Source: Saccoglossus kowalevskii
Taxonomy: Eukaryota; Hemichordata; Enteropneusta; Harrimaniidae
Length of the DNA: 50,418 bases
Direction of reading: 5' to 3'
NCBI RefSeq assembly: GCF_000003605.2
Contig: NW_003128865.1
Location: 92,090-142,507, forward strand
Part shown: piece by piece, positions 13,301 through 21,879 of the stretch
Position numbering within the stretch: position 1 is the first letter of the stretch
Layout: each line of letters starts with the position of its first letter
The notes under the pieces: model-generated
Told to the model about the DNA's origin: nothing
Seen by the model: only the letters and a program-made list of their open reading frames with translations
Database searches by the model: none
Position numbers and translations under genes: made by a program

Positions 13301-16300
13301 ATATTTTCGACTTCTTGTTAAAAACCACAAGTCCAATTGCTTTGATACTACATATATAGGTACTACATGTGGATCTCTCTCAGATTTGTTCATTTTGTGA
13401 TGATANNNNNNNNNNNNNNNNNNNNNNNNNNNNNNNNNNNNNNNNNNNNNNNNNNTCACAAGTCCAATTGCTTTGATACTACATATATAGGTACTACATG
13501 CGGACCTCTCTCAGATTTGTTCATTTTGTGATGATATCTTCAATTCTCTAATTTTGGTGAATATTTTTGTAATTTTTGGTAAAAAGTGATATTTTCGACT
13601 TCTTGTTAAAAACCACAAGTCCAATTGCTTTGATACTACATATATAGGTACTACATGTGGATCTCTCTCAGATTTGTTCATTTTGTGATGATATCTTCAA
13701 TTCTCTAATTTTGGTGAATATTTTTGTAATTTTTGGTAAAAAGTGATATTTTCGACTTCTTGTTAAAAAACAAAAGTTCAATTGCTTTAATATTACATAT
13801 ATAGATACTACATGTAGACCTTTCTCAGATTTGTTCATTTCGTGATGATATCTTCAATTCTCTAATTTTGGTGAATATTTTAGTCATTTTTGGTAGAAAG
13901 TGATATTTTCGACTTCTTGTTAAAAACTGTAAGTCCGATTGCTTTGATACTATACATATTGTTCATTTTCTGATGATGTCTTCAGTTCTTTAATTGAAAT
14001 GTGCATTTCTAACAGCGGAGCTATCTCAGCCGATAGGCTGCTTGTTTAGTGCTCAAACTCAATCTTTTCACAGTGAGTTGATTAAAATTGGCACGCTAAT
14101 CACGGGCGGTGTGAAACCGATTCGCTAAACTAGACCTGATGAGTTACCTGGTCTTCGCGTTGCGTTGTACGCCTTGGTCGACCTGATCGACGACGATTGC
14201 CCATACTACCTCGCAGAAGAAGTTTTCGCAGGTTGAAACGTATGGAGCCTTCAGAAATTCCCAGTTTTCTTGCTATTTCCCTATTAGAAACTCCTTCTGT
14301 ATACAGTGCTTCAATGTTCCCTTTAGTAAATTCTGACAATTTCCTAACTTTCGGCATGGCTCAATGTTTGTTAATAAAAATTACGTATCTGACACTATGA
14401 CCTCGATAGGAATATTCATGAACTACAACTGACAGGTATTCCCGCCCAGAAGTGTCTGTTGAAATAATTTCAGCTTCCCAATTGGTTAAAATTTGCATGA
14501 GAAAGGACACGACTATCGCACATGTTTTATGGCGCGAAGTTTTAATAAGATGCAAATGTATGCAAATGAGCGCGCTCCCATAGAGTTAACCATGGGGATT
14601 TTCCCTCACTGAAAAAACGTCTACATATAAAAAAACTAAACACAAATCAACCATTTTATTTTGACTAAAATGCACTAGTTCTTCTTAAATTTAGTATATT
14701 TTAAAGTCAACACATCATGTTACCCGGAATTGTTATTTTTAGTTACGAAAACGATCAAATGACAGGTGCGTAAATACTTTCTGGCGGGTCTGTATATTGT
14801 TATAGCTTTATTAATAATTCAGACAACTTGTGTAGACACTCTGGATGGATTCACCATTCACTGCATTGATTCATGCAAGTAACATAGGAATATAACAACT
14901 TGTGTAGACACTCTGGATGGATTCACCATTCACTGCATTGATTCATGTACCTCATGGATGTCTCAGTCTACATGTCACAAATATCTGAATGTGCTGCTTG
15001 TCATTTTTATTTTTTTTCACTTTTCTCACTTAGGATTTTTTGAAGACATTGCAGAAGAAGCTAAGATTGACATAGACAAACCATTAATTATGAAAAATGC
15101 CTTGCATGCCAGGAAGTCTTTTATCAGGAAAACAAGAAGTTTTAAACATCGGAGAGCAAGAGCTAAATCAGCTGGTTAGTGAAATGAGTTTTTGCTGGGC
15201 TGCACTGTCTTGGTTTTGCTTCTTAGAACCACAAAACCTTACACTACAACATTTTGTTGTAGATAGTTTACTTGCATTCAATTTGAAAGTGCTGACATAC
15301 TTAATGTTTAAAGTGCCTGAGAAATGCCCCCCCCCCCCCAATAGGGTGAGAATAACTATGTTGAAAAAGGTGAACACAAGTAAAATGTTGAGTTTTCCTA
15401 TTGATTAATGACTCCTGTTTAGGTTTTTTTGTTGACATTTATGAGTCTTTGGTTAATGTTTATCTAGGACGTTTATTTGGCCGTAATCCTCAGTAGTAGT
15501 GACAAGTATACTGTATTTTAACAATTGACACATGCTGTGTAGCGCGATGTAGATGTGAAATCTACAAAAAAATAATCCACCAGGAACACACAGGGTGTTG
15601 TGTAGTAACTATTTTTGACCAGATAACTGTGTTTGTTTATTTTCAAACTATCATATGGTAATGTGATGTGTGTCCTCGAACTTTTGATATGTGTAGAAAA
15701 TAAAGGTCACACCGATGACCCTGATGCATGCTCAGATCATTAGATTTGTGTCTTACATCATCAGATAGTTTGGATTGCGACCGTTTATGACTATATATGT
15801 CTGCTGTTGACATGTTCATACATGTAGTATGACTTCCATTGAAAATTTAATCCTTTGGGTGTTCTTACAAGTTTGTTACTTTGGACAGTCAGAACTCAGA
15901 TTTATACTCCTTTTTCAGCCTTGACAAAAAATTCAATGACTACAAGGCCAACAGAACATGGTTATATTTCAATGCATTATAACCAAAATGTACGACATGC
16001 ATTTCTCAGCCACTTTAATAAAGCACTTATGTAACAATGAGAACAATGGTGTCATTAAATAGTACCTAAGTTGCAGGGTATGGTAGATGAATCAACCTCA
16101 TAAGCATATTGTACCTTATCAGTATGCAGTAGCAAACCACTCATTGATGTATTTGCACAATTTGCTTAGATGATATCATAATGCAATCCTAATTGTCTCA
16201 CTCTGTCTCATCTCTTGGTTTCTTTCTGCTTTTCATACATGTGTTGTGACTGTGTTCATTTTAGTAATTATGTAATACAGCACAGTAGTAAGCTTTTAAA

Positions 16301-18118
16301 ATGACACATTTGTTGTACATTTTTTGACTTCCTCACATTTTTTCTTCACATAAATTTTTTTCATTTCATATTTCTTTCTTTGCTGGCCCATATGTGTTTG
16401 TGTATCTCTCGTTCTGAAGAACCACGACTGTCTTCCAATGCTAAGAACAGGACAGATGATGACAGGCGAGCAAATATGTCTCCCAGTAATCAAGGAGACC
16501 AACATGTTGCCAATAGCAACATCATCAAAACTGCTCCAGTGTCTTCCAGCAGTAACAAAAGTGGCAGCAATATTACTTCCTCTTCAACCAGTAAAACAAA
16601 ACCACAATCTCGACAGACACAGTTGTAGGAAGGTAACTGTGTTGTCACATTACATTCAGTATGTATCAATGCCTGTTAATGCCCTTTAGTACCCCATTCC
16701 TCACATACACAACCTAGCATGTTGCATCAAACCCTTATCCAGACATATGTATATGTGTTATTTAAACAATAGTCAATCTAATGTTGTAATAGATAATGAG
16801 AACACTCAGTGAGTTGCTTGTTAACGCATCGTCTAATGAAACCTTCCACAGATAGCCAAAATGAATTGAAAAAGAAACTGCCCTCATCAGCGGGCAAAAC
16901 AACAAATACTTTTTGTGGGAGGGGCACCTGGCCTATTGCTGGATAGGAAGTGCCATCAAGCCCTCAAAATGTGATTATATTTATAAGTAGTAACAAAATC
17001 AAAAACTATAATTTTAGGTGTATACCCAGGGCTTGCATTAAATTATTGAAATCAATATTATTATGAATTATGTTAAATATTTACCTGAATAAAATGACAT
17101 GGTAACTTTCATGTATGATATTTGATATTGTGATTACTATCAAACATACAAAAGATATGATTATAATAAAGATTATTATTATTTTTACAATTATCTCACT
17201 CAGAATGGGATGAAAGTTAAATTTGTTGTGAATTTGAATCTGTCCGTTACATTTGTGAATAATTTTGAACTTTCCCATCCACGGAATTTACACATGAGCG
17301 AATTACCTCTATTGTATGCAAATTATTTCCATTTCTGAGACGGCTGGTGTCTATTTTTGACCATGTCCAAATTAATTGAGAATATTAGGAGATGTATTCA
17401 AGATTGACAATATATGTCCCCGAAGTGTGATGAAGTGTTGGCCAAATACAGTGTGGATTGCATTGTGTATAATTAGAATCAAAAGTTGAATTTTTGAGAT
17501 CCATTGCCACCTTCCTCAAAATAAACGCACTTAATTTGTTCTCAGAATTTTTATTCAAATCTGCAGAAATAGTTACAAATTATCTCTATTATCAAAAAAG
17601 ATTAAATATGAATACGTTTGCAGATAAAATCATCTTTTATCCAAAGTTTTTGCCAAAATACTTGCTCAATTTGTCTTTCTTTGCAAATCATTTTACATGC
17701 AACTCATTATTTTCAACATATCCTGGCTCATACTGCATGTTATGCATGTCCTATCAATCCGTCATTGGTCTAATATTTATGTCTTGCATTGTAATTATTG
17801 TATTATATTAACATGTAGATTTTGTGTGTTTTTTCAGATCACTGTGGATATTCAGTGCTAGTACATGAACCTGATAATATATATTAAAACAACATTCATA
17901 CAATGCATATAAAATACCTGATATTTCACTTTACAGGTGGCGACTATGTCAGGAAACGAAAAGAACACATACAAGGTGACATGACTGATATGAGAGAGGC
18001 AGCAACAGCGATATCAAACTATCCGTCTCTACGGAGGAGCATGATAGAAACAATCAACCATGATGACGATTTTGATGACATATTCACTGGTGGCATAGTA
18101 TTTGAAGATGATGTTTAA
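1309..18118 (+). CDS. PLEKHD1: PLEKHD1-like PH-domain/coiled-coil protein, 3' part (5' exons outside window)
   Basis: Exons read by splice sites and phase: 1309-1385, 7602-7746, 8086-8180, 8828-8921, 9422-9603, 10717-10807, 11037-11229, 15034-15174, 17937-18118 (TAA). These join without a break to 399 residues plus stop. The first exon is the end of a PH domain (GVICLAADTENERERWVEVL). Then comes the family hallmark TWKNAQLGDTMIQTLETQGL, followed by about 250 residues of Glu/Lys-rich coiled coil. The block LKRFFEDIAEEAK and PLIMKNALHARKSF leads into an Arg/Lys-rich segment and an acidic C-terminus (DDDFDDIFTGGIVFEDDV). I recognise the order and motifs from vertebrate PLEKHD1, a poorly characterised protein thought to bind lipid through its PH domain. 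Introns are large and full of repeats. Gene identity is firm; molecular function is inferred from the PH domain only. Confidence 0.9.
1405..2338. repeat. 22-bp minisatellite, about 40 copies, in PLEKHD1 intron
   Basis: Unit close to tgctgggtgtggtctgtggtct, most regular at 1540-1690 and 2220-2310. Variant blocks carry 'agtcaggggtcttgctgggtgt' (1690-1980) and 'tttccgggtgtggtctctgg' (2095-2190), so it expanded in stages. It is strongly strand-asymmetric: G/T-rich on plus, C/A-rich on minus. Long ORFs here on both strands only reflect the repeat. Confidence 0.95.
3338..3983. repeat. Satellite-like dispersed repeat (ATGGCCGA family)
   Basis: At least three imperfect units, each with a sequence like aagatggccaaatggcagcc followed by attttaatgttcaaaat and a 'ggtacatacattgaacat' segment. 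It is interrupted by the TIR element at 3984, and its sequence appears to resume at about 5234 (tattgaacatgtacc). Confidence 0.7.
3984..5233. mobile_element. Non-autonomous TIR element, ~1.25 kb, inserted in a satellite-like repeat
   Basis: The left end TACCGTTAAAGTCCTAATAT and the right end ...AGGACTTTAACGGTA are inverted copies. Sub-terminal 'aaaccgc' and 'acgtaatagtaaccgcaccc' / 'gggtgtggtttctattacgt' also match in inverted orientation. 'Taaccgcacccccaattc' occurs twice on the left (about 4021 and 4091). No transposase ORF inside. Flanking repeat sequence suggests a TA or ATA target. Confidence 0.75.
5250..7600. other. PLEKHD1 intron sequence with possible decayed repeats
   Basis: Two C/G-rich patches that share wording (gggcctgggcaaacgcccacc near 5270; gggcataggcccacccc near 6383) may be ends of an old element about 1.15 kb long. 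Short ORFs within (5435-5862) are not recognisable. The rest is unremarkable AT-rich intron. Confidence 0.3.
9666..9843. mobile_element. MITE of the TACTGTA family (copy 1)
   Basis: Starts actgtaaac...attaattattcactg and ends in aaaacccagtgaaatt...tttttacagta, a loose palindrome. Related copies at 45186-45373, 45648-45858 and 48542-48699. Weaker fragments sit near 10400-10515 and 11415-11470. Confidence 0.6.
10827..10873. repeat. Short inverted repeat ending in gcgccctct / gagggcgc
   Basis: agcgccctctgtgg...taatgagggcgct lies just after a PLEKHD1 exon. A larger palindrome with related gcgccctc ends is at 28244-28328, and a single end is near 42611. Confidence 0.4.
11866..12035 (+). mobile_element. 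tRNA-derived SINE inside the Tc1 element
   Basis: It has pol III internal promoter boxes: A box tagcatagtgg at 11879 and B box ggttcaaatcc at 11922, with a cat triplet (actcatgatc) in anticodon position, Met-like. The tRNA-like part is followed by a non-tRNA body (cagtgacactgaatgtccgg) and A-rich runs. It does not close into a good acceptor stem, so it is a SINE head rather than a tRNA gene. Confidence 0.7.
12217..12892 (-). pseudogene. Tc1-type transposase, catalytic domain remnant
   Basis: The minus-strand frame reads HIARQLQFARQHINWTPAQW, then IWSDESKF (first Asp), GGGSVMV, FQRDNAPVHTA (second Asp) and SPDLNPIENLWE (Glu), ending VVQQQGGHTHY. One in-frame TGA falls where the family has Trp in VMVWGCF. 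By my count 42 residues separate the second Asp from the Glu, against 34 in classic Tc1, because of extra residues in NNPQKYGYLFDNFTTLNW. The N-terminal part is at 14130-14357, beyond the nested insertion. Confidence 0.85.
12894..14048. mobile_element. TIR-bounded element with a 157-bp satellite core, inserted in the Tc1 transposase
   Basis: Inverted ends TAGCTCCGCTGTT (12907-12919) and AACAGCGGAGCTA (14011-14023) with more variable outer flanks. Inside, cgacttctt(g)ttaaaaa recurs at 12993, 13150, 13307, 13595, 13752 and 13909, an exact 157-bp period except across the N gap. A gtccgtcgtcgtccgtcgtc run leads into the array. No ORF. It splits the Tc1 transposase, so it is younger than that insertion. 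Confidence 0.8.
13406..13455. other. Assembly gap (50 N)
   Basis: Fifty N inside the 157-bp tandem array. The unit spacing across it is 288 bp instead of a multiple of 157, so the gap length is nominal and the copy number unknown. Confidence 0.99.
14090..14357 (-). pseudogene. Tc1-type transposase, N-terminal DNA-binding remnant
   Basis: MPKVRKLSEFTKGNIEALY, then a helix-turn-helix VSNREIARKLGISEGSIRFN and a GRPRRTT motif between the two HTH halves, as in Tc1. Downstream the frame is lost: a TAG follows at 14127-14129, and another frame continues with family-like residues (FHTARD). Hence a frameshift plus stops in addition to the large insertion. Confidence 0.8.
14823..14947. repeat. Perfect 53-bp direct duplication (72-bp period)
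   Basis: acaacttgtgtagacactct...attgattcatg occurs at 14823-14875 and 14895-14947 without mismatch. It sits just outside the right Tc1 end and just before a PLEKHD1 exon, and looks like a recent tandem duplication. Confidence 0.9.
16420..16632 (+). CDS. PLEKHD1: PLEKHD1-like alternative exon: Ser/Asn-rich, in-frame stop near its end
   Basis: The acceptor ...gttctgaag and the donor g|gtaact bound a 213-nt exon that enters and leaves in phase 1, the same phase as the junction between exons 15034-15174 and 17937-18118. Read in the gene's frame it encodes a disordered Ser/Asn/Lys-rich stretch (EPRLSSNAKNRTDDDRRAN... to ...SKTKPQSRQTQL). It then meets TAG at 16626-16628, just before the donor. 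It could be an alternative terminal exon, a poison cassette that triggers mRNA decay, or a normal cassette hit by a recent stop or base error. Skipping it restores the full C-terminus. Confidence 0.6.
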
Positions 18119-18119
18119 C

Positions 18120-19180
18120 AGGCATTGATCTTGTCATGTCACCCCTATTGTCAGAAAATGGAATGATCTTCCACTTGTGATCGACCTACATATTTCTAAT
18201 AATAGGGGTGGTTGGCTTACGTACAATGGGGTTGGATATGGACTGCTCTATTTTCTGTAACTATTTTAACAAACCTGAATCTTGGCCGATAATCCCTTAT
18301 GCATTTACTTCACTTCCTCTTGCCTTTTTTTCTGTCACTTGACATTCTGTATTGGTGAAATATAATTGGTTTCTTTGAAATGAGTTTTAATATTTTGTTC
18401 ACTAATAACTGCATTAGAACCAAAGATCAAGTCTATTTTACACCATTTCAAGGTACCATGTCTGCCACATATGTAAATCCTGGAAACCAAGGTGCAATCA
18501 TAGATTTATGTAATCCTGATGTGTTTGACACAAGAGTCTCTATTATACTGCATTTGCAACAATTTTAATTCCTATTTAGGACAAACTTGTAAATAGTATA
18601 TTAAATTATAAATATATGGACCCTTTCTAGCATTGTCACTTTTTATTTTGAAATTGGTGCATTTTATTATCATGAAAACCTGATGTTTTAAAGAAATATT
18701 TCTGATTTTACAAACATGTGCCTTACTTTATATGTTCAAATTATGTATTCAATATTTGTACTTGAAACATAAATAAAAAGTATTGTTAACATGTGCAAGA
18801 GAGTAATAGTAATGCCGAGTGCTTATTCAGCCTTTCAATTATGTGTTTTACCGTATGACTTGTAACAAGGGCATAGACTTGTTTGAAATCTTGCAAGGTA
18901 AGGATCTGCAATCCATGGGAGGTAATGTATGTATTTGGATTGGTTCATGACACTGTTGACCACATGGTGTGGTCACAGTACAATACCTATATCACCAATT
19001 TCATTGTGTGTTCTGTGACCTGAGAGTAATGTTCCTATATATCAAGAATTAACTTGCATGATTTGTAAGTGTATGAAATACTAATAACCTGACTGAACGT
19101 GACCACTACCATTAAACAAAAACAAATCAAACATGCAGTTATGCAGATCTGTTAACCCTCGTTAGTCCAAGGGACTTATA
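18120..19180. other. 3' UTR and intergenic sequence
   Basis: AT-rich DNA after the PLEKHD1 stop. Apart from the candidate AATAAA at 18772 I see no gene or repeat I can name. Confidence 0.5.
18772..18777 (+). terminator. Candidate polyadenylation signal for the PLEKHD1-like gene
   Basis: AATAAA lies about 650 nt after the TAA stop, at the end of an AT-rich 3' UTR-like stretch with no competing ORF. This is the first canonical hexamer after the stop that I noticed. No transcript evidence is available. Confidence 0.4.
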
Positions 19181-19189
19181 ATTCGGTCT

Positions 19190-19715
19190 CCGTTCGTCCG
19201 TGTGAAGTCATTTCTCAGAATTCTTTGGGCCGATTTCGTTCATTCTTTGCATGTGCCTATTACTTTCTGTGGGACATATGCACATGCAGTGGTTTAGCGA
19301 TTCGATTCAAAATGGCCGACTGACAGTCATCTTGTTTTTTGAAAATGTTCTATTTTGGACATGCTTTGTCAGTTTTCATTCAAATTTGGCAAATACTTTA
19401 TACATGTTAGGATACATGTCCAGGACAATTTGTTTTAAAATCGGATCAAGGATGGTCGATTGACAGCCATCTGAGTTTTTGGCCTTACTACTATATTTCC
19501 AAGATTTATGTACCATTTTCATTCGTGTTTGGCACATGTCAGTTTGTTTCATAATCAGATCAGAGATGGCCGAATAATGGTTGTTTTTAATTTTTGGCCA
19601 TATTACATTATCTCTGTCACCCATGTATCATTTTCATTGATATTTAGCATGTCATAAATGGATACATGTCAATTCAATTTGATCAAATATGGCCAACTGG
19701 CGGCCATCTTGTTTG
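19190..19715. repeat. Satellite-like dispersed repeat (ATGGCCGA family)
   Basis: Four imperfect units, each with atggccgactgacagtcatc-type wording followed by 'ttcattcaaatttggca' and 'acatgtca'. Preceded by gttcgtccgtgtgaagtcat. Non-coding, with conserved unit order. Confidence 0.75.
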
Positions 19716-19723
19716 TTTAAAAT

Positions 19724-20249
19724 GTGATAAGAGGGGAGGCAAGGGGGATAGCTGGTACGGTTTTACGGGAAATAAAAAGGGCTTTTCACAATTTACGAAG
19801 AAAAAAAAAGACATTTTTACAGTGTTAACAAATGGAACATTAAATGGTCCGAAGAGCTCTCTGACTCAAATTCTCTGCCATTGCTGCGTCGTGTGAAGAG
19901 ACGCATGCGCATATTACCCTCGTAATGCTCTTCATTCGGTTAGAGGGCCTTTTACGTCTTGACATTCAATTTTGTAGTGAATTGTGTCATCTAGTCGTTT
20001 TACAGTTTCTAAAATGTAATTTCCCTGGATTATTCTTTACGATTTTTTTATTTGGATGTGAATTTTTGTACGTATGAGAAAAATGACACATTTTTATAGT
20101 GTACGAAAAAAAGATTTGATTGATTACATTATATGTCTAGCCTGTGATTACTGAATTATGGAATTTATTTTTTCTATTTACGTTGTACGAACAAAAAAAT
20201 ATTGCAATTACGTTGAACGAAAATAACCCTTGCCCCCCCCTCTGATAAC
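19724..20249. mobile_element. TIR element ~525 bp with G-rich/C-rich ends
   Basis: The left end gataagaggggaggcaaggg and the right end cccttgcccccccctctgat are inverted matches. Inside, short motifs like ttacgttgtacgaa / ttacgttgaacgaa / tacgtatgag recur. No transposase. It abuts the ATGGCCGA-type repeat. Confidence 0.65.
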
Positions 20250-20936
20250 TTGTGATCTATGTTTTTTTTCTTTGCTATGTCTTAAACTAAACTGGAGGGG
20301 TCGTCACGCAACATTTTCAATGGGTTTTGAAACAAAATTATTAATAAGCAATATGGATGACTAAACAAAAAAAGAAATATATTGGAATCCAAAATCGCAT
20401 CTTAATAACATAAATACAAACATGGCCATTCGACATAACTGATGTGGAATTCTGTGCTTACAGATGTAAACCCATAGTTTCATTCGAGTAAATTATATGA
20501 TGTTGTGCACACTATCGGTTGAGTTATCAATATTTCAAGACATAATGGTGGCTTTTTTTAACAGTACCACAACATGGCTATAAAGTCTTGTTTTGGTGGA
20601 TTCTCATGGTCACTTTCTTCCATAAACACAAATATGGCTGCCAAAGCGGATGGGTACAAGATTAGTAACATAGAAAATATTGGGAACAAGCATGTTTTAA
20701 CAAAGCTGATTCCAATATAAATCATTTTACCAAAACCAGTTGTCTACATTTCATACGATTCCAATCCTTATCTCTCTGCAAGTTTGTAAATTTTGATTTA
20801 TATAGTGTATATTACCAAAATGATGAAACACAGAACACTAGTTCATATTGGTCTATATGGAAGGAAAGTGTTTCTATTCCAAATTCCACCACATTTGATT
20901 ATCACTAGTTATTCAGTAAGCGTTTAAATCAGCCAT

Positions 20937-21260
20937 GTGGTCTTTAAATGGGTTCAATCGTATATTGATTCTACACCAGTCAGTATTTACAACACAAACT
21001 TTTTAGCCTTGTTTGGGGATACCACAAGAAATACTGGGATTTCTTCTGTTCATCTATATATCACCATTAGGGAAGCTAATTCATTAACACAACAGATCCA
21101 TCAGTGTTCAGATGACAACTGGCTAACCATATGCGACCTGCATCGGAGATATAAAGCAGTAGGTGACCCAAAACAAGCTTTGACAAATCCAAGTTTCATT
21201 CAGCAGCTCTCATTTAACAACTCTTCATCAGCTAAAAATCGGTTACATCGACTGGTTTGA
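20937..21260 (+). CDS. Unrecognised 107-aa ORF
   Basis: Open for 107 codons, with fairly balanced composition and the segment LTICDLHRRYKAVGDPKQAL. I do not recognise it, find no acceptor/donor-linked partner exons nearby, and the region lies just downstream of ARV1 on the opposite strand. It may be an exon of an unknown gene, a transposon remnant or chance. Confidence 0.2.
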   Translation: MVFKWVQSYIDSTPVSIYNTNFLALFGDTTRNTGISSVHLYITIREANSLTQQIHQCSDDNWLTICDLHRRYKAVGDPKQALTNPSFIQQLSFNNSSSAKNRLHRLV

Positions 21261-21879
21261 AATGCAGGAATGGTCCTTGGCAATACAGTTTGTATTTGTA
21301 TGTTTACATGTCACATAAAGAACACGTGCAAACTTGCACTTCCCACCTCCAATGTAACATGGTATATATCAGAAAATATTTACGTAATACTTCTATTAAA
21401 TTTTAATTCATGATGTAGTGCAAACTATAAATAGCAAATTCATTATAAGAATTCCCTGACAATATATTTCATTCAACAAATAGAATTTTCTCCATTTTTC
21501 AACAATGAGGGCGTATACAGCATAAAATATGCTAAAAATAAACCAGTGGAAGTAAAATTCTATTCTCAAACTATTCTTACACATATAAAGGCTTGAGAAA
21601 TAGTTTTAGTTTTCTGTATGGTAAAAAATATTAAACATGCAGATTACATCCGACCATCTTTTCATCCTGAATGATGGTGAAGAATTTGGGGATGTTGCTT
21701 GACCTGTAAGTATGTATAGGTTGTATTATCGGAATACAAAATTAATCCCTAAAACATCATAGTATCCAACTATTGATAAATGGCTGTGAAAGATGCACAA
21801 CAAATTAATAACCAAGTCACAGTAATTCAACTTCAAATCTGTTTAATTTTAAATATAATACAGTGTAAATGATGGTAAA

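Larger units (their letters stand above)
11758..14792 (-). mobile_element. Tc1-type DNA transposon with perfect 28-bp TIRs, carrying two nested insertions
   Basis: The left end begins CAGACCCGCCAGAAAG and the right end is its exact reverse complement over 28 bp. TA flanks both ends (11756-11757, 14793-14794), the Tc1/mariner target. Transposase remnants lie on the minus strand at both sides of a later insertion (12894-14048). A tRNA-derived SINE sits between the left TIR and the transposase 3' end. The element lies in a PLEKHD1 intron. Perfect TIRs with a decayed transposase suggest a copy mobilised in trans fairly recently, then interrupted. Confidence 0.93.
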
